This document shows positions 43,800 to 54,073 of a stretch of 64,000 bases of DNA, piece after piece (within the stretch, counting starts at the first letter, position 1; every line of letters starts with the position of its first letter). The notes below the pieces were generated by a model. That model was not told the origin of the DNA. It made no database searches and saw nothing but the letters and a program-made list of their open reading frames with translations. This stretch comes from Diploptera punctata (lineage: Eukaryota > Arthropoda > Insecta > Blattodea > Blaberidae). Where the stretch lies: positions 434,001 through 498,000 of the forward strand of contig JASPKZ010001596.1 of assembly GCA_030220185.1 (NCBI GenBank). The letters are read 5' to 3'. Position numbers and translations under genes: made by a program.

Positions 43800-44170
43800 G
43801 CACTTCTGTAATGGGTGGTTTACTTTGAACAGGTGATGTTACTTAGAAGATATGTAATTTTGAATCTTTCGTTCCACAACAAAAGACAATCAAATATAAT
43901 ATGTTCTACACTTTGGTTGCTAATACCACAATTACAGCTTGCATTTTCTATTATGTTGAATCTCTGGAGGTATTTTCCGTGCCCAGGGAGGAATTGTGTT
44001 AATATAAAATTTGGAACAATGTGTTTGCATTTTATTGTCATAAATACTTGGAAAGAATAGTTGTCGTGTTAATATACCTGTGGTACTATTGAGCTACACA
44101 TTGTTCCATCTTGCTTGTTCAGTTTTTATGTTGGCAAAGCTTGTGTGTAAAAGAGGGTTTGAGAACTGTA
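43800..44170 (-). mobile_element. R1/Jockey-type LINE C-terminal fragment
   Basis: The minus frame 43820-44041 reads LTQFLPGHGKYLQRFNIIENASCNCG and SVEHIIFDC. The LTGHG-(x)-YL-RF block followed by CxCG...VEH-IF-C is the usual C-terminal zinc-binding end of RNase-H-bearing LINEs. Upstream (43990-44170) decays with stops. No RT or RNase H was found nearby. Confidence 0.7.
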
Positions 44171-44174
44171 ATAG

Positions 44175-44450
44175 TTAATTTTTCCACTAATTTCAATAAC
44201 ATAAACATATCAAATTCAACATAGTATGAAAAAATACTGAACTTACCTTTATTTTTTTGCAAAAAAATAGCTGTTTATATCCTACCCCTGGAATGGGGAC
44301 ATGAGACTAGATGAAGGAGGGGGATGAGAATGCTTTAAAATTGGGTTTAACATTTTTCATTACTACAAAAAAGTGAACCTCTATCTGAAGCAGTGGAGGC
44401 TCATGATCTGATTAGTGAAGCTCTTTCACTATAAATAAAAATTAATTAAA
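44175..44450. other. Spacer, nothing recognised
   Basis: No supported feature. Confidence 0.35.
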
Positions 44451-44451
44451 A

Positions 44452-44640
44452 TGAGTCATATCTCACCTCATATTTTGTGTTCTTAAATCACAGATACTGC
44501 AGTTATCAAGAGGAATCCCTCCCATCTTTAGCATTATTACTAGTCGCTTTGTTGGCTAAAAATGGGAGGGATTCCTATTGAAAATTGCAGTTTCCATGCT
44601 TGAAGAGCATGAAATATGAGGTGAATTATAACTAATTTAA
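44452..44640. repeat. Foldback of PLE-terminus type, diverged arms
   Basis: The left arm aatgagtcatatctcacctcatattttg and the right arm catgaaatatgaggtgaattataac are inverse, as are gaggaatccctcccat / atgggagggattcct near the centre; overall about 70% matched. The outer sequence is close to H7 (atgagtca...cctcatatttcatg). Both are followed by ctcataatgttatttcccat. No hammerhead core remains. Confidence 0.65.
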
Positions 44641-44825
44641 TTAATTTTTATTAATTGAAAATCTCATAATGTTATTTCCCATAATTAATTTATGAATCTT
44701 TTACTATACTTCATTTTCTCAAAGAAAAATTCTCATAAAAATAGTGAAAGTAAACAAAGTGACTAATTTCTACTGCACATATTTGTCATGATGTTTATAA
44801 TTAAATTCATTAATGGACTTCATCT

Positions 44826-45452
44826 GAGGAAGTGGCTGAATACAAATACCTAGAAACTGAATGAGATGCACAAGGAAATTAAACATAGCTCAATTCTGGA
44901 AATGCGTTATTATGCATTACAGAGACTCTTGACTTCCCAACTCCTTTCAAAAAATGTTAAACTGAAAATATATAAAACTATTATTCTACCTGTTATATTA
45001 TATGGATGCAAAACATGGACTCTTATTTTAAGGGAGGAAAGAAGATTATGAGTATTTCAGAATAAAGTTCTTAGGAAAAATTTTGGACCAAAGAGAGATG
45101 AACAGACAGGTGAATGGAGAAGACTGAATAACAGTGAATTACATGGTCTTTATAGGAAGCCAGATATAATGAGAAACAGTTAAGTGTCGTAGACTGCAAT
45201 GGGCAGGACATGTGGCACGAATGGGGAATGAAAGACATGCATGGAAGCTTCTTGTAGGAAAACCAGAGGGAAAACGCTCAGTTGGTAGACCAAGAATGAG
45301 GTGGGAGAATAACATTAACTATGATTTGAGGGAATATATTATACAGGGGATGATTGGAAGACATTGGCTCATGGTAGGGATATATGGAGAGCTTATGTCC
45401 ATGTGGCCATGAACCTACAGGTTCGATAGTGCCAGTGAGTTAGTTAGTTAGT
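44826..45452 (+). mobile_element. LINE-alpha copy with clear target duplication
   Basis: The 15-bp duplication taatggacttcatct at 44811-44825 and 45453-45467. The 627-bp element runs from gaggaagtggctgaatac to gtgccagtgagttagttagttagt, so the tail is (GTTA)n. Frames: HKEIKHSSILEMRYYALQRL and VILYGCKTWTLILREE (44866-45051), then MARMGNERHAWKLLVGKPEGK (45212-45412), with one break between. Confidence 0.93.
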
Positions 45453-45467
45453 TAATGGACTTCATCT

Positions 45468-46195
45468 ATAAATTACTCTCTCGTTCCACATTATAGTACA
45501 GATGCCGCACACTTGGCACTTTTAAGTCACGCTTATACAGTTACCTGTTGTCTAATAATTAATTTTTCTCTATTTATTTAAATGTATACTATGTCAATAT
45601 TTTTTTCTCGTTTTTTTATATATCTTATACATATTATAGTTTCCGATTGAGGGTCTTTCCACTTTTCAGTGGTTGCCCTTTTACCAGCCGGCTGCTGGCC
45701 CTTCACATCCACATGTGTCAATCACAGAGGGAGATGATCAACAGCCAGTGTAGGGGCAACATGTGTTAGCATGTCGAGTCCCCCAGCCGTTATAGCTGGT
45801 TCCTCAACCTGGAGCCGCTACTTATTGTAGCTACCCAATTGCCTCACGATGCTGGGTGGGCACTGGTCCCATACTGGCCGAAATACCATGAGAATTTCTT
45901 CCCCCATGGAGACTTGAACCAGCGCAAGTCCCATAGCTCTGCGCCAAGGCTTCCTAACTTAACCGCTCGGCTACGGCACGGGACACATATTATATTTAAT
46001 TTGTTAAATCTAGACTAAATCAAAATACATTATAAATAATAATTGTATTTATAACATGTAATCGTTTATGTTTATTGTAATTTAGATGTAAGACTATTTT
46101 TTTTGTACTTTTTAAAACCTGGTTGAGTGGCAGACAAGGCCTTAAGGCCTTAACTCTGCCAGGTAAAATAAATCTACTATTATTATTATTATTAA
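45468..46195 (+). mobile_element. LINE 3' region, interrupted by SINE-A
   Basis: Upstream, cacattatagtacagatgccgcaca could be the end of a coding part. After the SINE, the sequence runs to tggcagacaaggccttaaggccttaactctgccaggtaaaataaatc and an ATT tail. A closely related end (gtagacaaaggccttaacactgccac, then ATT units) is at 49440-49540. The short palindrome aaggccttaaggcctt is notable. The RT part is absent, so the family is not assigned. Confidence 0.6.
45639..45984 (-). mobile_element. SINE-A copy 7
   Basis: The 10-bp duplication acatattata at 45629-45638 and 45985-45994 flanks 346 bp. The head at the right reads ctcggctacggcacgggac. The tail side ends differently from other copies, with about 45 extra bases (gtttccgattgagggtctttcc...). 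Confidence 0.9.
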
Positions 46196-46214
46196 TTTAT
46201 TTAATTCCACAATA

Positions 46215-46860
46215 TGGTATAGATTTCAATAATTTATTTAATGCCAAAAACCAGTGAAGAAATTGATAGGAGAATTCAGCCAATAAAACATAATTTGGAT
46301 TATTGAAACAACTTTAAGTCAATCTACATAAAACTGTGATAAATATATGGCAGTGAAACATGTCGAGACTAAGTTCATAAAAAAAAAATATTAGAAAAGA
46401 TATATGGCCCAATATGTGAAAAGGGACCACGTGTCACTCCTACACTGTCAGGATAATCGTCTACTTCTGACATGTAGATCTAAGGCCAGCTGGTGGGCCA
46501 AGGGCCTTCTAGGCCTGTCAACGCCATGGAGCTTTCTTTTTATGTGAGAAGAGAGAATGGCATATGAGCTCTATCAGTTGTATAAGTCTCCCGAAGTGGT
46601 TACATCAATTAAAGTTTCAAGATTGCAATGGACAGGGCAAGTATAAAGAATGACTGAACATGAGAAAATTATGGAAAGTAAATTTGAAGAAAAAAAAATG
46701 AATGTAGGACGACTGAGAATGCGCTGGATGGATGGAATTTTGGAGCATCTAAGGAAGCTAAAAATCAAAGGATGTTGCCAGGGACAGAAAAGCCTGGAAG
46801 AGGATTCTGAGGGAAGCCTAGGCTCAAATCGGACTATACTGCTGCTCCTGATGACAATGA
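46215..46860 (+). mobile_element. LINE-epsilon fragment, interrupted by a SINE-A tail
   Basis: Plus-strand pieces: a decayed TxKxILEKIYGP-like block at about 46380-46415, then after the SINE piece AYELYQLYKSPEVVTSIKVSRLQWTGQV and VGRLRMRWMDGILEHLRKLKIKG. The ELY-LYK-PEVV...RL-W-GHV...GRPRLRW-D arrangement is a standard LINE C-terminus. No ends found. Confidence 0.65.
46428..46532 (+). mobile_element. SINE-A copy 8, 3' fragment
   Basis: cgtgtcactcctacactgtc ... ggccaagggccttctaggcctgtcaacgcc matches the SINE-A 3' third. It sits between two parts of LINE-epsilon. Confidence 0.75.
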
Positions 46861-46864
46861 TGAA

Positions 46865-47350
46865 GAAACAGATGATATCAATGTATTTTATTTGATATAA
46901 AATGTTTTATAATGTATCCAATTTCACAAGCTTACACTTCTAACAATCTTACAATAGCAGTTAAAGCAACCATTCCAAAGTAATATTCCTGATATGTTTG
47001 GTTGCTTATCTATGGTAAAATAATAAAAATATATTTCTCTAATCTTTGCAGCAGGATGACACAGATAATGTACATGGTTATTTCTTACACAAGAGATTAT
47101 ATTTTAGATTTTATCCAAGAGACTGTGAACTAAATTCTGCAAGTGAATAAAATCTAATTAATCACTAGTGTTAAACAAATTTTTATCCAACAGCATTTGA
47201 TAAATTGTTGTATTAAAATTATAATAATTTAATAATTCCTAAATATCCAAAAGCTTCCTTTTACCACTTTCATGACAGATAATATGAATCACATCTGCCG
47301 AGATCAATACTAATAAAATTTATTGTTAAAACCTTTGAGGTGGAGAGTCA
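46865..47350. other. AT-rich spacer
   Basis: No gene or matched repeat seen. Confidence 0.4.
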
Positions 47351-47437
47351 TAAAATAAAATAAGTTAAAATACACCTTCTTAGGTAAAATCCGTCGTCCT
47401 CAACTTATAAAATATGTATTCTTTATGCCTGTAGGCC

Positions 47438-47463
47438 TTTCAGAACATCCGTTCCATCTTCAG
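47438..47463 (-). ncRNA. Hammerhead-like core in H3, left arm
   Basis: Minus strand: CTGAAGA, T, GGAAC, GGAT, GTTCT, GAAA. Five pairs, one G-U. Confidence 0.5.
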
Positions 47464-47577
47464 CATGTCCTTCTTCACTACAATATCTAGTATGATGGTT
47501 GATGGTGTCACGACAACACCACCTTAGGACCAGCAGCATCAACCATCATACTAGATATTGTAGCGAAGAAGGACCTG

Positions 47578-47603
47578 CTGAAGATGGAATGGATGTTCTG
47601 AAA
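47578..47603 (+). ncRNA. Hammerhead-like core in H3, right arm
   Basis: CTGAAGA (47578-47584), T, GGAA, loop, TTCT, GAAA (47600-47603). Four pairs. One base differs from the left-arm copy. Confidence 0.5.
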
Positions 47604-47689
47604 GGCCTACAGGCATAAAGAATACATATTTAGTAAGTTGAGGACGACAGATTTTACCTAAGAAGGTATATTTTAACTTATTTTATTTA

Positions 47690-48214
47690 TCTGCCGAGAT
47701 GTAAATTGTGGATGACTTTTGCAAACCTTACATGCAAACGGAGCCTCTAATATCAAACAAGAGATAAAGGAATAGTTTAAAAAATCATAAATAATTGTAT
47801 AGATTTATGATGATACTCTAAGAACTATTAACAAATTAGTGAAAATGTTTGCAAATATATTTACTTAATCCAAGGCACTACAGTTCTAGGAGAACTTCAG
47901 CCATCTCATATATTTATTTTACAAAACTCATAACTCTGGCTAAGAAAATACCTTTAATTCTATCAGAGAAAATAAGTGGTATGGAAATGGCAGCCAAGCA
48001 ATACTACTACTATTAGTAGATGATGACCATTTCATTGGAGACACAACTACCCATTATGGATCCTAACTTTTCTCAAAAGCTCTCTCCATTTATTCCTATA
48101 CATGGCCAGTCTCGTCCAATATTCCCAACATCCTATGAGATACAGTCCTTCAATCTATTCTTGGGCAGGAGTGGGGATTACGTACTCTTAGAGTGACGGT
48201 GAACTCACACAAAC
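47690..48214. other. Spacer, nothing recognised
   Basis: No supported feature. Confidence 0.35.
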
Positions 48215-48225
48215 ATTGTCACAAT

Positions 48226-48530
48226 TATATTATTTTTGGTCTGATCATCTTACCTCAATATTAATGTTGATTTGTTCTTGAACATGTTTCAAAACAATTC
48301 TGTTTTATCGTCAGCTTGTCCAGACTGGTTTTATTTATGTTGCACAACCTGGATGTCGATGTCAGCTCCATCCTGTGGTTGTTTGGAGATTCTTTGGCCA
48401 ACCACAGGATGGATCTGACATTGACATCCAGGTTGTGCAACATAATGCAACATAAATATTGAGGTAAGATGATCAGACCAAAAATAATATAATTAAAATA
48501 ACCTCAAAATATCACTTCCTAAAATTAAAT
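48226..48530 (-). mobile_element. Hairpin H4: solo PLE end with target duplication
   Basis: The 11-bp duplication attgtcacaat at 48215-48225 and 48531-48541 shows this 305-bp hairpin inserted as a unit. Its arms hold the last codons of a PLE endonuclease (FGQPQDGSDIDIQ-like, in the right half) and their inverse. The left arm alone keeps the hammerhead segment. Outer arms carry cttacctc (48249-48256) and gaggtaag (48461-48468). Sequence 48495-48530 (aaataacctcaaaatatcacttcc...) matches the extension beside PLE 1 and H6. Confidence 0.9.
48287..48314 (-). ncRNA. Hammerhead-like core in H4
   Basis: Minus strand: CTGACGA, T, AAAAC, AGAATT, GTTTT, GAAA. Five stem-II pairs are perfect and both core strands match consensus. 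Confidence 0.6.
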
Positions 48531-48551
48531 ATTGTCACAATGACTACACAT

Positions 48552-48747
48552 CAACTTTTATAAGATTCATGATGTGTTCCGTTGAGGTATTATTCAAAAT
48601 TAATATAAAATTATGGAATATTCACCTGAAAGGTCCATCTCAGGATTCCTGCCGATGATGGGACAAGTCCCGAAAGTGCTACAGTTATATGATTAAGTTG
48701 AGGAGACGAATCCTTCAGGTGAATATTCCATAATTTTATATTAATTT
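48552..48747 (+). mobile_element. Hairpin H5 with target duplication
   Basis: The 11-bp duplication tgactacacat at 48541-48551 and 48748-48758 flanks 196 bp. A 42-bp unpaired lead (48552-48593) is followed by arms 48594-48630 and 48714-48750; the last three bases of the right arm overlap the duplication. The left duplication overlaps the last base of H4's right duplication, so H5 entered directly beside H4. Confidence 0.85.
48652..48675 (+). ncRNA. Hammerhead-like core in H5 (variant)
   Basis: CCGATGA, T, GGGAC, AA, GTCCC, GAAA. Stem II is perfect. The second core base is C where the consensus is U, which would be expected to weaken or abolish cleavage. Confidence 0.45.
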
Positions 48748-48759
48748 TGACTACACATA

Positions 48760-49430
48760 ACAGAAACTACAAAAAGTTCAGTGCTGTGTCTTTCAAAATG
48801 TGTATTCTGTAGTAGAAATGTACTGATGACATAAAATGTATTGTACCCCCCACTGATCAGACTTCATGCAACTAAGGGATCAAAAACTGCAAAGAGAGGT
48901 GCGCTCACACTGAGTATCTAGACGCCCGAGCCTGTTCTTGAACCTTCCTATCTCTCTCTTAACATGTCAGTAACATTGTAAAGATCTTCTTCACTTATCT
49001 ATCTTCATTAATTTTTTGTATATATCCAGCACATCTCATTAGCAGTCAAATTTCATAATTTTTACCAGATCACGCTCTCCATACTTCCTATATAATATAA
49101 AGTTTTATCTTCTTCTGAAATGGTCTTGCCCCTTTGTTCTTATGAAAATACAACCAAAAAACCCTTTTTTTCAAATCAGTGTTGGACAGTCACTCTTAAA
49201 GTGGTCTATATCAAACCCCAGGCATCAACTCTGACCTGCAAGGGGTTCACATCAATGAAAACAAAAGTGAGTAGCACTATGTCAGGTGTCAAAAATTCAT
49301 TTGATGTTGATTGATATGTAAAAATGCAATATTACAAAAAATATAAAAAATTTGTATGGGATCAATGAGACAAAAATGTTTGGGGACCTCTGGTCTAGGG
49401 CATCCTCATCTGGCTTTATTAGTACCCAGA
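48760..49430. other. Spacer with a possible hAT-type end
   Basis: aaaatgtttggggacctctg at about 49375-49394 has the look of a hAT terminus in reverse. The partner end was not found and I assign nothing. Confidence 0.35.
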
Positions 49431-49508
49431 GACATTATATATATGTACTTTTTTAAAAACTTTTTGAGTTGTAGACAAAGGCCTTAACACTGCCACTTAA
49501 AAGAAAGC

Positions 49509-49540
<32 letters not shown>
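49430..49540 (+). mobile_element. LINE 3' tail fragment with (ATT)n
   Basis: agttgtagacaaaggccttaacactgccacttaaaagaaagc then ATT units; related to the end at 46100-46195. Confidence 0.6.
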
Positions 49541-49744
49541 GAAGCAACTGGTCTAATTAAAACTTCATACAATAACAGTTTGGGGGACAACGTTGTTTGC
49601 GTCTGCAGCATTCTACAAGCTGTATGTGTCCCCTATGTAGTGCTAAATGAACAACAATAATGGCTACCAGACCTCCCTGAAGTCAAGAAAATAATTTTTG
49701 CAAAACTGTCCAGAACCGTTCAATAATCGAACAACCTATGTGGA

Positions 49745-49830
49745 TTTTACTTTAGAAAGAAATACTCGAACCCTGGATCTCTAACTCTGCACGATAGTAT
49801 GATACTGATTACACCATCCGAACTCCGATA
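49745..49830 (-). repeat. tRNA-Cys-like sequence, degenerate
   Basis: The minus strand carries GGTGTAATCAGTATC (D-arm region), CTATC GTGCAGA GTTAG (anticodon arm with GCA in place) and CCAGGGTTCGAGT (T arm). The 3' half of the acceptor is lost. It belongs with the similar sequences at 5256, 54366, 60212 and 63785. Confidence 0.5.
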
Positions 49831-49834
49831 CGAA

Positions 49835-50550
49835 TGTCAATAACTTATGTCAACTTACCACTTATATAATTCTCTTTCATTGTTAATTTTTCTTTCAAAA
49901 ATAAAACGTCCAATTATGGAAAGAGTTAAATTTAAAATGTAACATCAAAACCTAGTGGACTTTACTGGGAGACAAGAAGCAAAACGGGTTAAAGCCATTG
50001 GAAAACAACACATTAACATTTTTGTCTTTCTCGACAGTAAATGTGATCTTAAAAATGCTCTTAATCCATAGAAGTGTTTTTATTAGCAGCTAAAATGTGT
50101 TTCTGAATTTCCATTTTAATATTATTTTCATAGTTTTGTTTACAGAGCTGTTGGATAAAAATATATTTTAAGTACAATAAAATAATAATTGAAAGAAGTA
50201 ATCCTGCTGTTTGTTTACTAAAATAACAAATGAACTGAGCATGAACTTCAGCAAACTCCTGATTGGTCGTCCACAACTAACTTTAACTATCAGAGCTTAC
50301 ATTTCTGTGACATTATTACCGTTTGTTTCTACACAATATTAATTACCTCAACATAAACATTACTTTTATATTTATAAAAAAATCATCAGAAGTCACACTA
50401 TGAAAGAAATAGCAATAGAATACAAATACAAATCAGAAATTAAGAATCTGGAATGAAAATAGAAAGAGGCTTTTGTTCAAGACTCGATCATCTAAAAAAG
50501 AGACATGAGGAAAGATAAAGAAAGTCTATAGCAGAAAGTAAACGACAAGA
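49835..50550. other. AT-rich spacer
   Basis: No gene seen. Confidence 0.4.
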
Positions 50551-50666
50551 AAATGTTCATGTTAATATTTAATTTTAGGAAGTTATATTTTGAGGTTATT
50601 TTAATTATATTATTTTTGGTCTGGACATCTTACCTCAATATTAATGTTGATTTGTTCTTGGACATG

Positions 50667-50696
50667 TTTCAAAACAATTCTCTGTTTTATCTTCAG
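50667..50696 (-). ncRNA. Hammerhead-like core of PLE 1, left copy
   Basis: Minus strand: CTGAAGA, T, AAAAC, AGAGAATT, GTTTT, GAAA. It lies just beyond the end of the endonuclease frame. Mirror of 52800-52829. Confidence 0.6.
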
Positions 50697-50716
50697 CTTT
50701 CCCAGACTGGTTTTAT

Positions 50717-51409
50717 TTATGTTGCATTATGTTGCACCACCTGGATGTCGATGTCAGCTCCATCCTGTGGTTGGCCAAAGAACCTCCAAACAAGGTCACC
50801 CTCCATCGGAATATCAAAATTCATAACTCTGTTTCTGTTCTTCTGAATATAAATTTTTTCCCAAATAGTCAGCTCGTTTGTATTTTCTAACTGTTTTAAT
50901 AATTTAGTGTCTGAATTTATATTATGTTTTTCAGACCAAACATGAGCAGCAACTGCAGATTTTTCAATTTCTCCATTTTTAATATTTCTTATGTGTTCTT
51001 TGGTTCTAATTTTTAGGTTTCTTTTTGTTTTCCCTATATATATCTTTTCACAACCCATGCATTCAATTTGATATATTCCTGACTTTTTATTTTTATCAGT
51101 TTTTTCATTTTTGTTGGTTTTTATTAGTTTATTTAAACTGTAGTTATTTTTTGGTGCTAATTTAATATTAAACTTCTCAAATATATTTTGAAATTTATTA
51201 TGTACCCAGGGGTGATATGTGAATTTCCTATATTTTTTCATAGGTGGTTCTTCTTTTTCAAGATTACTTCTGTTTATCATTTTTTGTTTTTTATACTTTT
51301 CTATCCTTTTATGTACCATTTTTTCATCAAACCCATTTTCTCTTGCTACTTTGATTATGTGTTTTTTCTCATGTTTGAAATCTTCTTCGTTTAAGGGTAA
51401 GTTTACCAA
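50717..51409 (-). CDS. Penelope-like GIY-YIG endonuclease, open 230-codon frame
   Basis: The most intact PLE coding region in the window. Residues 1-85 are a lysine-rich linker following the RT domain (KHIIKVARENGFDEK, EEPPMKKYRKFTYHP). From about residue 110 the endonuclease reads KSGIYQIECMGCEKIYIGKT: GIY, the PLE-typical CxxC, and YIG. It continues RNLKIRTKEHI with the active-site Arg, a SAVAAHVWSEKHNI segment with a conserved His, ELTIWEKIYIQKNRN with the active-site Glu, and the end DLVWRFFGQPQDGADI. All expected catalytic residues are visible. The ATG at 51409 is internal to the original protein, and the RT is missing on this strand. Confidence 0.85.
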   Translation of the reverse strand: MVNLPLNEEDFKHEKKHIIKVARENGFDEKMVHKRIEKYKKQKMINRSNLEKEEPPMKKYRKFTYHPWVHNKFQNIFEKFNIKLAPKNNYSLNKLIKTNKNEKTDKNKKSGIYQIECMGCEKIYIGKTKRNLKIRTKEHIRNIKNGEIEKSAVAAHVWSEKHNINSDTKLLKQLENTNELTIWEKIYIQKNRNRVMNFDIPMEGDLVWRFFGQPQDGADIDIQVVQHNAT

Positions 51410-51436
51410 TCTATGAGTTAAACTATTAAAAATTCA

Positions 51437-52779
51437 TTGGAATTAGTTAAGAAATTAGAAAAAGTGGAAATTGAACCCACAGATAGGTTGGTTTCGTTTG
51501 ATGTAGTTTCACTATTCACAAATGTACCGAAACAAAAAACTTTGGAGATATTGAACAATTGGTTAAGAAAAAACAACATAGACAGAGAGATCAAAGAAGA
51601 TTATTTGAAATTAACTGCGTTATGCATTGACCAAATGTTTTTTACATTCAATGGGAATTTCTATAGACAAAAATCAGGGCTCTCAATGGGAAACCCATTA
51701 TCACCTTTCCTGGCAAATTTATTTATGAGCGATTTTGAATGTAAAATCACTAAAGCACATCCCACAATGTTTAAATTTGGAGTAGATATGTTGATGATAT
51801 AATTTGTATTGTTAAAGAAAAACATGTAGAAGATTCCCTAAAACTATTAAATTTACAGAGTACAAACATTAAATTCACCAAAGAAATAGAAGACAATAAA
51901 CAAATACCTTTTTTGGATCTTAAATTGGTCAGAAACGAAAGAAAGAAAAAGAAAAAAGAAAAATTGAATTCAGGATTCATAGGAAAGAAACTCATACGGA
52001 AAATTTTATAAAATCAACAGGGTACAATCCAATTGGACATAAATTAGCAGCATTTAATAGTTTAACTCATAGATTGGTAAACTTACCCTTAAACGAAGAA
52101 GATTTCAAACATGAGAAAAAGCACATAATCAAAGTAGCAAGAGAAAATGGGTTTGATGAAAAAAATGGTACATAAAAGGATAGAAAAGTATAAAAAACAA
52201 AAAATGATAAACAGAAGTAATCTTGAAAAAGAAGAACCACCTATGAAAAAATATAGGAAATTCACATATCACCCCTGGGTACATAATAAATTTCAAAATA
52301 TATTTGAGAAGTTTAATATTAAATTAGCACACAAAAATAACTACAGTTTAAATAAACTAATAAAAACCAACAAAAATGAAAAAACTGATAAAAATAAAAA
52401 GTCAGGAATATATCAAATTGAATGCATGGGTTGTGAAAAGATATATATAGGGAAAACAAAAAGAAACCTAAAAATTAGAACCAAAGAACACATAGAAATA
52501 TTAAAATGAAGAATTAAAAATGGAGAAATTGAAAAATCTGCAGTTGCTGCTCATGTTTGGTCTGAAAAACATAATATCAATTCAGACACTAAATTATTAA
52601 AACAGTTAGAAAATACAAACGAGCTGACTATTTGGGAAAAAATTTATATTCAGAAGAACAGAAACAGAGTTATGAATTTTGATATTCCGATGGAGGGTGA
52701 CCTTGTTTGGAGGTTCTTTGGCCAACCACAGGATGGAGCTGACATCGACATCCAGGTGGTGCAACATAATGCAACATAA
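51437..52779 (+). pseudogene. Penelope-like RT-endonuclease, three frame breaks
   Basis: The plus copy keeps RT sequence in ORF 51437-51802: RLVSFDVVSLFTNVP (motif A with its Asp) and SGLSMGNPLSPFLANLF (motif B). A frame change near 51775 puts the catalytic YVDD (51787-51798) in another frame. Compared with the left copy, an extra A near 52160 and a short insertion near 52497 break the linker and the endonuclease. The N-terminal part of RT is missing (5' truncation). It cannot code for an active protein, yet its 3' end is complete. Confidence 0.85.
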
Positions 52780-52799
52780 ATAAAACCAGTCTGGGAAAG

Positions 52800-52829
52800 C
52801 TGAAGATAAAACAGAGAATTGTTTTGAAA
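52800..52829 (+). ncRNA. Hammerhead-like core of PLE 1, right copy
   Basis: CTGAAGA (52800-52806), T, AAAAC, AGAGAATT, GTTTT, GAAA (52826-52829). GAGGTAAG follows at 52860-52867, about 30 bases on, and the element ends 22 bases later. Confidence 0.6.
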
Positions 52830-52909
52830 CATGTCCAAGAACAAATCAACATTAATATTGAGGTAAGATGTCCAGACCAAAAATAATATAATGTTCATGT
52901 TAATATAAA

Positions 52910-53385
52910 TATAAACAATTTATCGTTATGATAGGTAACAACTTCCTCACAAATTTAGTTACACAATAAAATTATATACAGTCATCTGAAAACAAAGTTT
53001 AAGCTGCCATGTATCTCAAATGTCACAAAAATCTTAGCTTTGCTATTATCAAGTATGTTTGAGGTGACACTGAACTGTTTCAAAAAACCCATCATTGCTT
53101 TTCAGTCTTTTTTAACAATAAATCAATCCTTAAAACAAATAAAGACTCTATAACCTTATCTGACATCTATATTTTTATATAAACCAATTCAATAGGCCAT
53201 TTTCTGACATTAAAACTTAAATGCAATCCTGGAAATCTGCTTCCAATGTTTCTAAACCTGTCACATACCAAGCAATGTAAACTTAATAAAAAAAAAGAAT
53301 TAGTTACAAATGTAACGTATAATCATCATACACCATTCATGAATATAGACCAATGTTAACCTGTGGTTTCGGTCTCAACTAGACA
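52910..53385. other. AT-rich spacer
   Basis: Nothing recognised. Confidence 0.4.
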
Positions 53386-54073
53386 GGGTCTAAGAGTCGT
53401 TTTTGTGGACGTCCAATGTCGTCGTCCTCATGGGCAATACCAAAAACTGCATTAGGGATCCTAGTTGGTGACATTCGGGATACACATTACAGCCATCTGT
53501 CTCTGTAGGTGGATATCTTTTCTTCTAAAGGTTGTATGTGGAGTTCCTTTAAAATATCTTCATTCCTCTGATGGTCGAGTATATCCAACAGTTCGGCGCA
53601 TGAATTTCATTTCTGCAGCTCTTAATCTGGTGATGTCTACAAATGTAAAGTATTAGATTCCCAAAACTGAGCATGCCTGAGGTCTACAAACAAGTAATTG
53701 AATTCTCTCTGTCATCTACTTTCTTTCATGGTTTAGGCCAAATGCCAATTCTAGCCTCATTCCATATCAATCTTGGTCGTCCAGAATCTTGTCATTCTCT
53801 TGGTTTATATAATAGAATTATTTTCAGTAATCTCCTACCGTCCATTCTTTCCAAATGCTCCTTCCATATATGTCTATATACATAATGTTTTCATTTATTT
53901 ATATAAATATATATTTAATTTATTTTTAATTTCTTGATTTTATCTAATTTTGTTTATCCTAATAATGATCTAAAAAATCTTATATTGGACGCCTGAATAT
54001 AGCTATAATCCTTTTGTTTTTATTGTCCCAGATTCTTGGTACTGTCATTACTTCATAGAATTTAATTTTAGTT

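Larger units (their letters stand above)
47351..47688. repeat. Hairpin H3, about 150-bp arms, two hammerhead-like cores
   Basis: Arms about 47351-47504 and 47537-47688 are inverse with roughly 95% identity, so the transcript would fold on itself almost completely. Each arm carries ctgctgaagatggaa(c/t)ggatgttctgaaaggcc. The outer arms read ttcttaggtaaaatccgtcgtcctcaac. There is no coding content. Confidence 0.92.
50569..52889 (+). mobile_element. Penelope-like element 1: inverted-repeat insertion with 17-bp duplication
   Basis: The 17-bp duplication aatgttcatgttaatat at 50552-50568 and 52890-52906 bounds 2321 bp. The left part (to about 51430) is a minus-strand, 5'-truncated PLE; the right part (51431-52889) is a plus-strand, longer but also 5'-truncated copy. 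They meet head to head, and both 3' ends face outward. A roughly 35-bp AT-rich extension (taattttaggaagtt...gaggtta) lies only at the left, as expected for PLE insertions. Inverted, truncated pairing of this sort is a known PLE habit. Arms are nearly identical, so the event is young. Confidence 0.93.

Noticed and set aside
49362..49395. Second possible hAT terminus
   Set aside because: Same reason: single end only, no duplication.
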